From JAWLHA01 sp041690535 (GTDB taxonomy: Bacteria > Pseudomonadota > Gammaproteobacteria > Thiohalomonadales > Thiohalomonadaceae), in NCBI GenBank assembly GCA_041690535.1, contig JAWLHA010000009.1:1-64000 (forward strand): a stretch of DNA of 64,000 nucleotides, read 5' to 3'. Shown here one piece after another: positions 1 through 9,772 of this stretch. Numbering within the stretch: position 1 is the stretch's first letter; each line of letters begins with the position of its first letter. The notes under the pieces were generated by a model. It saw only the letters and a list, made by a program, of their open reading frames with translations. It had not been told where the DNA came from and did not search any database. The translations under genes and the position numbers were made by a program.

Positions 1-145
1 CCGTCGAGCGTACATGGATGGAAGATGATTGCTCCTGCATAATCTTCACTCCCGACATCCATGTCGGTCGTATTTACAGCGGACCTGCTTTCAAGGACTT
101 ACGTCGCTCACAGCACGGCCGTGACGTTAGTATGCGTTCACCCTG
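1..145. mobile_element. Family A element, copy A1 (cut by window edge)
   Basis: This is the right part of the family A repeat. It contains the conserved inner block (ggatggaagatgattgctcc, positions 14-33), the ggacttacgtcgctc segment and the terminal repeat GTATGCGTTCACCCTG ending at 145. The left end lies outside the window, so no target duplication can be checked. It sits about 105 bases upstream of pepN. Confidence 0.8.
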
Positions 146-249
146 GATGAGCCGGGGCTACGCTTGATCTGGCCCGGATGATTCCATAAGTTGTTGCGCC
201 CCCACCACGTGGCGGGCCCCTGACGAGTTTATCTTAAGGAAGCCGAACC

Positions 250-2910
250 ATGCCGAACCCGTGCGAGCCCCAGGCCATTCCCCAGGTTGTTCACCTCAAG
301 GATTACGCGCCGCCGCCCTACCGCATCGAACGGGTAGCGCTTCGTTTCGAACTCGACGAGCGCGCGACCGTGGTCACCGCGCGCCTGGATGTGCGGGCCC
401 AGGAGGAGGTGGGCCCCTCCCGGCCGCTGGTGCTGGACGGGCAGGAGCTCGATCTGCTGTCCCTCCATCTCGATGGCCGGCCCCTCGACCGCCATGAGTA
501 CACCCTTGCGGCCGAGTCGCTGACCCTCCACTCGCCGCCCCGCGCCTTTGCCCTGGAGGTGGTCACCCGGATCAATCCCGCGGCCAATACCGCCCTGGAG
601 GGGCTCTACACCTCGGGCGGGAACTTCTGCACCCAGTGCGAGGCCGAGGGCTTTCGCAAGATCACCTACTTCCTCGACCGGCCCGACAACATGTCGGTTT
701 ACACCACCACCCTTGTCGCCGATCGCCAGCGTTATCCGGTATTGCTTGCCAATGGCAACTGCACCGAGGCGGGCGTGCTCGAGGATGGCCGCCATTTCGC
801 CACCTGGTACGACCCCTTTCCCAAACCCTCCTACCTGTTTGCGGTGGTGGCCGGCGACCTCGCCTGCGTGGAAGAGCGCTTCACCACGGCCGGCGGCCGC
901 GACGTGGCTCTGCGCCTTTACGTGCAGCACGGCAATGAAGACAAGTGCGACCATGCCCTGCGGTCGCTGAAGAAGGCGATGGGCTGGGATGAGCAGGTCT
1001 ACGGCAGGGAGTACGACCTCGACATCTACATGATCGTGGCGGTGGACGACTTCAACATGGGCGCCATGGAGAACAAGGGGCTCAACATCTTCAACTCCAA
1101 ATACGTCCTGGCACGCCCCGACACCGCCACGGACAGCGATTTCATCCATATCGAAGGGGTGATCGCCCACGAGTATTTCCACAACTGGTCGGGCAACCGG
1201 GTCACCTGCCGCGACTGGTTTCAGCTGAGCCTGAAAGAGGGCTTTACCGTGTTCCGCGACCAGCAGTTCACGGCCGACATGAATTCCGCGGCAGTCAAAC
1301 GCATCCAGGATGTGAGCCTGTTGCGGACCCACCAGTTCCAGGAAGACGCCGGCCCCATGTCCCACCCGGTGCGGCCCGAATCCTATGTGGAGATCAACAA
1401 CTTCTACACGGTGACGGTGTACGAGAAGGGGGCGGAGGTGGTGCGCATGCTGCACACCCTGCTCGGCCCCGAGGGTTTCCGGCGGGGGAGCGATCTCTAC
1501 TTCGCCCGCTACGACGGGCAGGCGGTGACCACCGATGATTTCGTGGCAGCCATGGAGGAGGCCAATGGCGTCTCCCTGGCGCAGTTCCGGCAGTGGTATG
1601 CCCAGGCGGGGACGCCCGAGATCGCCGTCTCGGCCACTTACGAGCCCGCGGAGAAGAGGTATACCTTGACGCTGACCCAGCGTACCCCTCCCACCCCCGG
1701 CCAGCCCGAGAAGCTGCCGCTGCACATCCCCGTCGCGCTGGGGCTGCTCATGCCGGGCGGCGGCGAGTTGCCCCTGCAGCTGGAGGGGGAGTCGACCGGG
1801 GGCGGCCTCACGCGGGTGGTGGAGTTGACCGAGGCGGAGCAGCGCTTTGTCTTCGTCAATGTGCCCGAGCGACCCGTGCCGTCCCTGCTGCGGGGGTTCT
1901 CGGCACCGGTGCGCCTTCAGGCGGACTACAGCGATGCGGATCTCGCCTTCCTCATGGGCCACGACACCGACCCGTTCAACCGCTGGGATGCCGGACAACA
2001 GTTGGCGGTGCGCACCATCCTGCGGCTGGTGGGGGATGTGCGCGGGCAGCGGCCGTTGCGCCTCGAACCGGCGCTGGCTGAGGCCTTTGCCCGTACGCTG
2101 CAGAACGAGGCCCGGGACAGGAGCCTCGTTGCCGAGGCGCTGACCCTTCCCGACGAGGCCTATGTGGCGGAATTCATGGAGGAGGTCGATCCCACCGCCA
2201 TTCACCAGGCGCGGAGCTTCCTGCGGGGGGCGTTGGCGCGGGCCAACGCGGAGGCCCTCTGGGCCATCTACCGCACCCTGGATCGTCCGGGGGAGTACCG
2301 CATCGACGCCGCGGCCATGGGGGAGCGGGCGTTGAAGAACGTCTGTCTCGGCTACCTGGCGGAGCTCGATGACCTCGCGGCCCGGACCCGCTGCATCGAG
2401 CAGGTCCGCAGCGGAAGCAACATGACCGACGTCTCTGCTGCCCTGACCACGCTCGTCCACCGCGAGGCGCCGGAGCGCCACGCCGTGCTCATGGAGTTCT
2501 ACGACAAGTGGCGCCACGACCCGCTGGTGCTGGACAAGTGGTTCGCCATCCAGGCCAGTGCGCCCGTGAGCGGGGCGGTGGAAGAGGTTCGTGCGCTGGT
2601 GCAGCACCCCGATTTCAATCTCAGGAATCCCAACCGGGTGCGCTCGGTAATGGGCGTGTTCGGCAAGCGCAATCCCTCCCGCTTCCATGACCCGAGCGGC
2701 GCGGGCTACCTCTTCCTTGGCGATCAGGTGGTGGCCCTGGATGCCCTCAACCCTCAGGTGGCCGCGCGTCTGGTGGAGCCCCTCGCCCATTGGCGCCGTT
2801 ACGACCCGGCACGCCAGGCGCTGATGCGCGCTCAATTGGAGCGGATCATCGGCCGCCCGGGCGTCTCGAGGGATGTCTACGAGGTGGTCTCAAAGAGTCT
2901 GGAAGCGTAA
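250..2910 (+). CDS. pepN: Aminopeptidase N (M1 family zinc metallopeptidase)
   Basis: Cytosolic aminopeptidase that removes N-terminal residues from peptides. The 886-residue length matches the gammaproteobacterial PepN family (E. coli is about 870). Visible hallmarks are the substrate-binding GAMEN motif at residues 271-275 and the zinc site HEYFH at 307-311, with the third ligand Glu at 330 in KEGFTVF. The C-terminal half is the usual helical domain. The ATG at 250 is preceded by AAGGAAG with 7-8 bases of spacing, which fixes the start. It stands alone between repeat elements A1 and A2. The family assignment is secure. Confidence 0.98.
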   Translation: MPNPCEPQAIPQVVHLKDYAPPPYRIERVALRFELDERATVVTARLDVRAQEEVGPSRPLVLDGQELDLLSLHLDGRPLDRHEYTLAAESLTLHSPPRAFALEVVTRINPAANTALEGLYTSGGNFCTQCEAEGFRKITYFLDRPDNMSVYTTTLVADRQRYPVLLANGNCTEAGVLEDGRHFATWYDPFPKPSYLFAVVAGDLACVEERFTTAGGRDVALRLYVQHGNEDKCDHALRSLKKAMGWDEQVYGREYDLDIYMIVAVDDFNMGAMENKGLNIFNSKYVLARPDTATDSDFIHIEGVIAHEYFHNWSGNRVTCRDWFQLSLKEGFTVFRDQQFTADMNSAAVKRIQDVSLLRTHQFQEDAGPMSHPVRPESYVEINNFYTVTVYEKGAEVVRMLHTLLGPEGFRRGSDLYFARYDGQAVTTDDFVAAMEEANGVSLAQFRQWYAQAGTPEIAVSATYEPAEKRYTLTLTQRTPPTPGQPEKLPLHIPVALGLLMPGGGELPLQLEGESTGGGLTRVVELTEAEQRFVFVNVPERPVPSLLRGFSAPVRLQADYSDADLAFLMGHDTDPFNRWDAGQQLAVRTILRLVGDVRGQRPLRLEPALAEAFARTLQNEARDRSLVAEALTLPDEAYVAEFMEEVDPTAIHQARSFLRGALARANAEALWAIYRTLDRPGEYRIDAAAMGERALKNVCLGYLAELDDLAARTRCIEQVRSGSNMTDVSAALTTLVHREAPERHAVLMEFYDKWRHDPLVLDKWFAIQASAPVSGAVEEVRALVQHPDFNLRNPNRVRSVMGVFGKRNPSRFHDPSGAGYLFLGDQVVALDALNPQVAARLVEPLAHWRRYDPARQALMRAQLERIIGRPGVSRDVYEVVSKSLEA

Positions 2911-2951
2911 CCCACGGCTCCTTGTCGCCGCGAATGGCCGCCGGTGAGGGC

Positions 2952-3139
2952 CAGGGTGAACGCATCCTAGAGCGATGGAAGTCCTTGAAAGCACGCCGTC
3001 AAGTGTACAGGGATGGAAGATGATTGCTCCTGCATAATCTTCACTCCCGACTCCATGTCGGTCGTATCCACAGCGTACCGGCTTTCAAGGACTTGCGTCG
3101 CTCACAGCACGGCCATGACGTGAGTATGCGTTCACCCTG
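2952..3139. mobile_element. Family A element, copy A2 with target duplication
   Basis: A 188-bp element with terminal inverted repeats CAGGGTGAACGCAT and its complement. It is flanked by cggtgagggc (2942-2951) and cggtgggggc (3140-3149), a 10-bp duplication with one mismatch. The interior holds two opposed copies of the tccttgaaagc segment and the ggatggaagatgattgctcc block. It contains no gene and lies between the convergent pepN and serine hydrolase genes. Confidence 0.85.
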
Positions 3140-3190
3140 CGGTGGGGGCGGCCGGTGGGTGGCCCGGATTTCTGTAGCATTCGGGTGGGC

Positions 3191-3382
3191 TAGAGCACCG
3201 AACAGGTAAACGGAAAGATCGCCAATCGCAGCCAAATTGCGCCGCAGGTGGCGGGGGCAGCGAACCGAGGTAGTGTGGATAAGCGCAGCGCATCCACCGT
3301 GCGGCGTCGAATTGGTGGATGCGCTGCGCTTATCCACCCTCTACATGTTGGGCGCGTCGGATTTATCTGGTTCGGTGCTCTA
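3191..3382. mobile_element. Family B element, copy B1 (IS630-like MITE)
   Basis: A 192-bp element bounded by TAGAGCACCGAACAG and its complement, with CTAG at both outer junctions (3190-3193 and 3380-3383). This is the pattern of a TA target duplication. The interior has the conserved aaagatcgccaatcgcagcc block and a long palindrome built from ggataagcgcagcgcatcc. Its right TA forms part of the TAG stop codon of the serine hydrolase gene on the minus strand. Confidence 0.8.
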
Positions 3383-5158
3383 GTTGACCCGCTGGGCCCT
3401 GTAACCGGAGAAATTCAGCACCTCCTCGCCGTTCTCCAGGGTGAAGCGGGCCGTGTCGCCGCGCCCCCGGCCCAGCCCGGAGACCACGGCCTCGTCCCGG
3501 GAAAGGGGGGTCAGAGGGGTGCGGATGAGTCCGGCGGAGAGTCGCGGCATGACGTAGTCCAGGTAGAGCTCGCCGCCCTTGTGCACCAAGGCGAACTTCT
3601 CGACCGGGAATTCCGCATCCTGGTTCAGGATCGTGTACTTCCCCGCACGCCGGCACCAGACCTCGTCCAACGGCTGTCTTTGCACCCTCTCCCCGAACAG
3701 GTGATAGCGATCACCGATGCGCGCCACGATGACCTCACGTCCACCCACCTCGCGGCAGTTGATGTGGACGTTGAGCAGCGGGGCCAAGGGGTCCGCGCCG
3801 CCGGCGGCGGGCGGTTTCCCCTCCAGGCCGAACCAGCCGTCCGTCCGTGACACCAGCTTTAGGGTCCGCCCCAGGGTGGTGGCACAGAATTCCCCCCGCG
3901 CCGGATCGATGCTCACCAGACCGAAGTCGGTGGCGTAGTCGCCGGCCTCCATCGCGATTGCCTCGCCGGGCGGTGCCGGCGGCGCGGCGGTGAGCACCCG
4001 CCGCGTCCGGCCCTGACCCTCCAGCGCGAGTTTCAGGACCATCTCGCCCACATACTGCACGGTCTTGCGGCCATTGCCGGAGTTGCACAGGACGATCACC
4101 CCCAGATCGCTCTCCGGCAGGACAATCAGCTGGCTGGTGAACAGGGGCGTCGTGCCGCCGTGGCGAAGCACCGTGCCGACCCCGCCGAGTCCTCCCTCGT
4201 CCAGGAACCAGCCGAGCCCCACGCGGCGCGCGAAATCGAACGGCACCTGTTCATTCTGGGCGCTCACCATGGTGCGGAATGTTCCAGGTTGCAGGACGGT
4301 GTCCCCGCCATCGAGGACTGCCGCGATGAAGCGGCCGAAATCCTCCACGCTGGAGTAGAACGACATGGCCGGTTTGTCCCGGATGGGGAGAGGATCGCCA
4401 CGCGCTCCGTCGCGATAGCCCGCCGCCAGCCGCGCCTGTTGGGCGGGGCGCAGCTCGAACGAGGAGTCGAGCATACCCAGGGGGTAGAGCACCTCCCGGG
4501 TCACGTACTGCGCATACGGCTGGCCGCTCGTCCGCTCCACCACCGAGCCGAGCAGGCTGTAACCGATGTTCGAGTAGCTGGTAATGAGGCCTGGTGGAAA
4601 GGCGGTGTATTCGTCACGCAGGCGCTGGACGACGGTGGAGAAGTGGGCATCGCTCCACATGCCCTGGCTGAGATCGCACGGCAGCCCCGCATGGTGGCTC
4701 AACAGGGCGCGGGGGGTGATCGCCGGGGCGGCTTCGAAGCGGCTGCGAATGGAGAATTCGGGCAGGAGCGCCGGCAGTGGTGCATCGATGTCCAGCCGTC
4801 CCGATTCGGCCAGTTGCAGGATTGCCGTGGCGGTGAACAGTTTGGCCAGGGAGCCGGTGCGGTAAATGGTCTCGGGCGTCGCGGGGACCTTTCGCTCCCG
4901 ATCGGCGAAACCGAATCCCTCCTTCCAGACGATGCCCCTGCGCCGCTCCACCAGGGCGATGCTGAGACCGGGGATTGCCTCTTTCTCGAGCAGCGCTTCG
5001 ATCTTCCGGGCGGCCTGGTCCCTCAGGGCGCCGTAGGCCGGATCCACATACCGGGATTCCGGAGGGGGCTCGTGCCTGGCGGTGGTGGCGCAGGCGACGA
5101 GAAACAGCATCGTGAAGAGGACGGTCGATAACGACCGACGCGGCAGCGGAGACTTCAT
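3380..5158 (-). CDS. Serine hydrolase lipoprotein, beta-lactamase/class C PBP-like
   Basis: A 592-residue secreted lipoprotein. The N-terminus is basic, then hydrophobic, then LVAC with the lipobox cysteine at residue 23. The serine beta-lactamase/DD-peptidase fold is shown by SLAK (nucleophile Ser103, Lys106), YSN at 195-197 and HGG at 333-335. The C-terminal 200 or so residues form an extra domain, as in many esterase/peptidase members of Pfam Beta-lactamase. The substrate cannot be told from sequence; family members include esterases and D-aminopeptidases as well as beta-lactamases. It appears monocistronic. Its stop codon is shared with the boundary of repeat B1. Confidence 0.88.
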   Translation of the reverse strand: MKSPLPRRSLSTVLFTMLFLVACATTARHEPPPESRYVDPAYGALRDQAARKIEALLEKEAIPGLSIALVERRRGIVWKEGFGFADRERKVPATPETIYRTGSLAKLFTATAILQLAESGRLDIDAPLPALLPEFSIRSRFEAAPAITPRALLSHHAGLPCDLSQGMWSDAHFSTVVQRLRDEYTAFPPGLITSYSNIGYSLLGSVVERTSGQPYAQYVTREVLYPLGMLDSSFELRPAQQARLAAGYRDGARGDPLPIRDKPAMSFYSSVEDFGRFIAAVLDGGDTVLQPGTFRTMVSAQNEQVPFDFARRVGLGWFLDEGGLGGVGTVLRHGGTTPLFTSQLIVLPESDLGVIVLCNSGNGRKTVQYVGEMVLKLALEGQGRTRRVLTAAPPAPPGEAIAMEAGDYATDFGLVSIDPARGEFCATTLGRTLKLVSRTDGWFGLEGKPPAAGGADPLAPLLNVHINCREVGGREVIVARIGDRYHLFGERVQRQPLDEVWCRRAGKYTILNQDAEFPVEKFALVHKGGELYLDYVMPRLSAGLIRTPLTPLSRDEAVVSGLGRGRGDTARFTLENGEEVLNFSGYRAQRVN

Positions 5159-5287
5159 CGCACGGAATGCCTCTGGCGCTCGGAAGGGGTAACAGTGAGA
5201 CTTTCAGAGCGCCCGGGAAGTTCGCGGGAGGGCGGGATGCGGGATGCGAGACGCGAGATGCGCCCCTCGCGACTCGCCCCTGATTTC

Positions 5288-6580
5288 CTAGACCATGTCG
5301 CGGCGGAAGAAGCAGTAGCGGTTCTTGCCCTCTTTTTTGGCGTGGTACATGGCCGCGTCGGCCTGTTTGATGAGCTGTTCGGCCTCTTCGCTCTGGGTTG
5401 GAAAGAGGCTGATGCCAACGCTGGTGGTGATATGCACGTCCCGACCACCCAGCCAGTGTTCCCTGTCCACCGTGCCGATGACCTTTTCGGCCACCGCCGC
5501 GATGGCACCCACGCTGTCCATGTCCGGAAGTACGATGGTGAATTCGTCCCCACCGAACCGGCCCACCGTATCGGACTCGCGCAGGCTGCCCTTCAGACGG
5601 CTGGCGACCTCCTTGAGCAGTTCGTCACCCGCATTGTGTCCGCAGGTATCATTGACGGCCTTGAAGCCGTCCAGGTCGAGGAACATGACCGCCACCAGCT
5701 TGTCGTTCCTGCGGGCGCGGGCCATCGCCTGGCGGAGCAGATCGCGAAACAGCATGCGATTGGGCAGTTCGGTCAGGATGTCGAAGTGGGCAAGCTGATA
5801 AAGCCGCTCCTTGTTCTCTTTTTCGGAGGTGATATCCGAAAAGATCCCCACGTAGTTGGTCACGTTGCCCGCATCGTCCCGTACGGCGGCAATGGAGAGC
5901 CACTCCAGATAGATGTCGCCGTTCTTGCGGCGGTTCCAGATCTCCCCGTGCCACTGCCCGGTGTTGAGCAGCTTGCCCCACATCTCCCGATAGAATGTGT
6001 TCTCCATCCGGCCCGAATAGAGGATGTGGGGGGTCTCCCCAATGACCTCGTGGGGCTCGTAGCCGGTGACGTGGGTGAAGGAGCTGTTGACGGTGATGAT
6101 CCTGGCGCCGGGGTCGGTGATGACCACCCCTTCGGCGGCATTCTCGAAGACCTTGCCAAGGAGTTTGGCGACCACATTGAGGTTGCGCTTGAGGGCATTG
6201 CGCAGGGTGCCGATATGCTCCCGCAGCTCCTCGGAGAGGGCGATGAGGCAGTCGTACTCCTCGGTGCCGATGGACTCCCCCGCCTGCTCCTTGAGCAGGA
6301 GCACCCGTGCGGCCTGGTGGACCTTCTCGTGCACGAGACCAATGGTCTTGAACTCCGCCAGCTGCTCCAGCTCGGGGACGTCGAGCCCTGCGTACCAGCG
6401 TCCGAACACGCAGCGCAGGTGGGCATTGTCGGCGAGCTCGCCGACAGCGGGGATATGGCAGATGAGGGCTCGGTTGAGTTCCCCCAACCAGCGGGAGTGA
6501 CTCTCGATGGCGAGCTCCAGCTCGGTGATGTACTGCTGGAATTCGCTGCTTGTGAACTGCTGGAGGAGATTCTGGTCCAT
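5288..6580 (-). CDS. Diguanylate cyclase with CZB, PAS and GGDEF domains
   Basis: Makes cyclic di-GMP. Residues about 20-95 match a CZB (chemoreceptor zinc-binding) domain with the 3His-1Cys set H28, C57, H84, H88, spaced as in E. coli DgcZ. A PAS domain follows (about 140-255, ending in the NYVGIFSDIT motif), then GGDEF at 343-347. The inhibitory RxxD site is at 334-337. The active-site motif is intact, so it is probably an active, zinc-tuned cyclase. There is no membrane segment, so it should be cytosolic. It starts 7 bases after the stop of the GGDEF/EAL gene, so the two form an operon. Confidence 0.93.
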   Translation of the reverse strand: MDQNLLQQFTSSEFQQYITELELAIESHSRWLGELNRALICHIPAVGELADNAHLRCVFGRWYAGLDVPELEQLAEFKTIGLVHEKVHQAARVLLLKEQAGESIGTEEYDCLIALSEELREHIGTLRNALKRNLNVVAKLLGKVFENAAEGVVITDPGARIITVNSSFTHVTGYEPHEVIGETPHILYSGRMENTFYREMWGKLLNTGQWHGEIWNRRKNGDIYLEWLSIAAVRDDAGNVTNYVGIFSDITSEKENKERLYQLAHFDILTELPNRMLFRDLLRQAMARARRNDKLVAVMFLDLDGFKAVNDTCGHNAGDELLKEVASRLKGSLRESDTVGRFGGDEFTIVLPDMDSVGAIAAVAEKVIGTVDREHWLGGRDVHITTSVGISLFPTQSEEAEQLIKQADAAMYHAKKEGKNRYCFFRRDMV

Positions 6581-6587
6581 CGGCGCT

Positions 6588-9401
6588 TCAGGAAGCCGTT
6601 TGCATCACCTGCCTGCCGGATTCGAGCAGGCGGGTGAATTGGTCGGTCGGAATCGGGCGGCTGAAGTAGAAACCCTGCACAGCATCGCAGCCCCGGTCGA
6701 CCAGAAAGTCGAGCTGCTCCTTCGTCTCGACCCCTTCGGCAATCACCTCCAGACGCAGGCTGTGCCCCAGGGCCAGGATGGTCTCGGCGATGGCGGCATC
6801 GTCGGGGTCGGAGGGGATGTCCCGGATGAACGATTGGTCAATCTTGAGAATGTCGATGGGAAACCGCTTCAGATAGCTGAGGCTGGAGTAGCCGGTTCCG
6901 AAGTCGTCCACGGCCACATAGATGCCGCGAGACTTGAGCCTCTTGAGCACCTCGATGGTCGTGTCGGCGTGTTGCATGATGAGCGTCTCGGTGAGCTCCA
7001 GCTCCAGCTGGGAAGGGGCGATCCCGCTCTCCTCGATGATCGTGTCGATGCGCTTGAGCAAATCCGGTTGATTGAACTGGCGCGCGGAGATGTTGACCGA
7101 GACTCTCAATGCCTCGAACCCCGCCGCTGCCCACCGCTTCACCTGATGGCAGGCTGTCTCCAACACCCACTCGCCAATGGGGCCGATAAGGCCCGACTCC
7201 TCCGCCACTGGTATGAATTGACCCGGCGAGACCATCCCGCGTTCCGGATGCTGCCAGTGGATGAGCGCCTCCATGCCGACGATCCGCCCGGTGCGCAGGT
7301 CGATACGCGGCTGATAGTACACCTCGAACTCCCGGCGGTCCAAAGCCTTGCGCAACTCGGTCTCGAGGGCCAGCCGATCCATGGCGCGTTCGTTCATCTC
7401 CGCCCGATAGAACTGGTAGTTGTTGCGTCCGCGCTCCTTGGCCCGATACATGGCCGTGTCGGCGTTTTTCAGCAGGGTGGGCGCATCCTGACCATCCTGG
7501 GGGTAGAGGGTGATGCCGATGCTGGTGGTGACCGGAAGTTCATGTCCGGCCAGAACGATGGGCTCGGCCAGGGCCCGCTCGAGCTTGGTCGCGATGGCTT
7601 CGGCCGCGTGGGGGCTGGTAATGTCGGTGAGCAGCAGCACGAATTCGTCGCCCCCGAAGCGTGAGACGGTGTCCTCTTCCCGGATCTGGTCCACTAGGAT
7701 CTGTCCCACCGCCTGGAGCAGCATGTCGCCCACGTCATGGCCCAAGGTGTCGTTGATCACCTTGAAACGGTCCAGATCCATGAACATCACGGCCACCATC
7801 TGCTCGCAGCGGTGGGCCCGGGCGAGTGCCTGCTGGAGCCGATCGTGGAACAGCATCCGGTTGGGAAGGCCGGTCAGGGCGTCGTGGTAGGCCTGGTGGC
7901 GGATGTGCTCTTCCTTGCGCCGCAACTCGGTAATGTCGTTTAACACGGCCACGTAGTTCTTGAGCTCTCCCGCCTCGTCCCTGACGGCAGTGATGGTGAG
8001 CCACTGCAGGTACGCCTCTCCGTCCTTGCGCCGATTCCACAGCTCGCCCTGCCAGCGGCCGGTGGCGCGGATCACCGACCACAGCTTGTCGTAGAACGCC
8101 TTGTCCTGATGATCGGACTTGAGAATGCGGGGATTGTTGCCCACCGCCTCCTCGTTGCTGTAGCCGGTAATGGTGGTGAACGCCGGGTTGGCGGTGAGAA
8201 TGGTCCCTGAGCGATCGGTGACGAACACCCCCTCGCTGGTGTTCCGGTAGACGATATCCGCCATTCTCAGCCCCGCCTGGGCCTGTTCGCGCTCGCGGAT
8301 CTCCCGCTGCAGGCGCAGATTCGCCGCCTCAAGGGCCTGGGTCCGTTCGCGGACCAGCTCCTCCAGGTGCTCGCGGTGGCGCGCCAGCTCCTCTTCGGTC
8401 GCCACCCTTTCGGTGACGTCCTCCAGAATGCAGTACAGCACCTTGCGCCGATTCAGCTCGGTGCACTGGCCACGAACTCGCATCCGGCGGACCTGGCCCT
8501 CCCGGGTGCGGATTTGCGCTTCAAAAGTGCCGCTCCCCGCGTGGAGGATTTCCCCCATCTCGCGCCTGATGAAATCCGGCTCCGCATTGGCGTCGAAATC
8601 TCCCAGGCAGTGGCGTGTGAGTTCGCCTGCCGGGTCACCGAACAGATTGAGGGCCGCCTTGTTGCAGGCGAGGGGGAGGCGTGACTCCGCGTCGATGAGC
8701 AGGATGCCATGGGGGGAGAGGTCGAACAGGGTTCGGTAGCGTACCTCATCCTCCTCGAGACGCTGGAGCAATGGGTCGGTATGCCGGCGGTAGAGGGCGG
8801 TACCCACAAGGGCCAGACCGAGCGTCAGAAGTGCAGTCGCCCCCCCGGCCCGGATGAACGGGGCCCGCAGCTCGGCCAGATCGACCTTGGCGACCACCCC
8901 CAATCCGAGCGGGGCGATGGGCGCATAGGCGGCGAGTACTTCGTGGCCTCGATAGTCGGCGCCGAGATGAGTCCCGGAATGCCCGGCAAGGGCCTGGCGC
9001 ATGGGTTCGGCATAGGGGGCGGACCACGGAATCTCCCGTTCCGCCGACGCCCTCTCCGCACCGAGCACGAAACGGATCGCTTCGTCCTCCCGAAGGGCGA
9101 TGACCACCTCGCCGGTCCGGCCAAGCTCCGGGAAGCCGTCGTGGGCCGCCGCCAGGCGGGCCAGGGTCAGGCTGTCAGGGGCACTGCGCAGGCCCTCGGA
9201 ATGGATGGCGGCATCGGCCTGCGCCAGCGCTGCCACCAGCCGACTGACCGCGTTGGCCGTATCGGTGAGGCGGGCCTTCTGGCCGTCCACGGCGGTGTGG
9301 TAGAGAATGGCGATGGCGATCCCGGCGGCCATTAGCGTGCCCGCGGAGATCACCGCAAAAGTGAGGTGCCGGATCTTCCGACGCTGCCTGGCGTAATTCA
9401 T
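6588..9401 (-). CDS. Membrane-anchored PAS-GGDEF-EAL cyclic di-GMP protein
   Basis: A 937-residue bifunctional c-di-GMP turnover protein. There is a membrane helix at about 12-34, a periplasmic sensing region (35-185), and a second helix at about 186-204. Two PAS domains follow, at about 218-330 and 378-490. GGDEF lies at 583-587, with RxxD at 574-577, then an EAL domain beginning at E711-A-L. The EAL part keeps the DDFGTGYSSL signature, and both active sites look intact. The second PAS-GGDEF part closely resembles the downstream CZB-PAS-GGDEF protein (shared motifs NRRKxGxxYLxWL), so one may be a partial duplicate of the other. It is the first gene of the two-gene operon. Confidence 0.95.
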   Translation of the reverse strand: MNYARQRRKIRHLTFAVISAGTLMAAGIAIAILYHTAVDGQKARLTDTANAVSRLVAALAQADAAIHSEGLRSAPDSLTLARLAAAHDGFPELGRTGEVVIALREDEAIRFVLGAERASAEREIPWSAPYAEPMRQALAGHSGTHLGADYRGHEVLAAYAPIAPLGLGVVAKVDLAELRAPFIRAGGATALLTLGLALVGTALYRRHTDPLLQRLEEDEVRYRTLFDLSPHGILLIDAESRLPLACNKAALNLFGDPAGELTRHCLGDFDANAEPDFIRREMGEILHAGSGTFEAQIRTREGQVRRMRVRGQCTELNRRKVLYCILEDVTERVATEEELARHREHLEELVRERTQALEAANLRLQREIREREQAQAGLRMADIVYRNTSEGVFVTDRSGTILTANPAFTTITGYSNEEAVGNNPRILKSDHQDKAFYDKLWSVIRATGRWQGELWNRRKDGEAYLQWLTITAVRDEAGELKNYVAVLNDITELRRKEEHIRHQAYHDALTGLPNRMLFHDRLQQALARAHRCEQMVAVMFMDLDRFKVINDTLGHDVGDMLLQAVGQILVDQIREEDTVSRFGGDEFVLLLTDITSPHAAEAIATKLERALAEPIVLAGHELPVTTSIGITLYPQDGQDAPTLLKNADTAMYRAKERGRNNYQFYRAEMNERAMDRLALETELRKALDRREFEVYYQPRIDLRTGRIVGMEALIHWQHPERGMVSPGQFIPVAEESGLIGPIGEWVLETACHQVKRWAAAGFEALRVSVNISARQFNQPDLLKRIDTIIEESGIAPSQLELELTETLIMQHADTTIEVLKRLKSRGIYVAVDDFGTGYSSLSYLKRFPIDILKIDQSFIRDIPSDPDDAAIAETILALGHSLRLEVIAEGVETKEQLDFLVDRGCDAVQGFYFSRPIPTDQFTRLLESGRQVMQTAS

Positions 9402-9531
9402 CGGTGCCGAGAGGCCCCTTCAATCCCCTGTTCAGCCGAAGCAAGTGGGTCGAGGCAGAGTTCCATCAGGCGTTTGCGTTCCCACTCTGATGGCACCGCC
9501 GCGCCTTATCACCTGCGACTCCAATCCACCC

Positions 9532-9691
9532 CAGGGTAAACGCATACTTACGTCACGGCTGTGCTGAGAGCGATGTAAGTCCTTGAAAGCAGGTACGCTG
9601 TGAATACATCCCTGTACGCTCGACGGCCGCGTCCATGCGGCCGTCGACCTGCTTTCAAGAACTTACATCGCTCTTGGGAGCATTTACCCTG
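9532..9691. mobile_element. Family A element, copy A3 with target duplication
   Basis: A 160-bp copy with ends CAGGGTAAACGCAT and TTTACCCTG. It is flanked by ccaatccaccc (9521-9531) and caaatccaccc (9692-9702), an 11-bp duplication with one mismatch. It lacks the ggatggaagatgattg block found in the longer copies. It lies about 80 bases upstream of the dodecin start. The rest of the 9402-9772 spacer shows nothing else recognisable. Confidence 0.85.
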
Positions 9692-9772
9692 CAAATCCAC
9701 CCCAGCAAAGAGCGGGCGAGACGAGAACCTTCACTATCCTTGAGTCACAGCCTCCCGAAGGGGGCGGTGACC

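Noticed and set aside
229..2835. Open frame of 868 codons antisense to pepN
   Set aside because: It mirrors pepN in a high-GC gene. Its protein is rich in His, Gly and Arg with no family pattern, whereas the plus strand has complete M1 motifs.
3248..3850. Open frames running through family A and B repeats (also at 13373, 16800, 3024)
   Set aside because: Their N-terminal parts are the same repeat translated in different frames, and the rest is antisense to real genes.
5195..6637. Plus-strand frame across the CZB-PAS-GGDEF gene
   Set aside because: Antisense shadow; the minus strand has intact zinc-site and GGDEF motifs.
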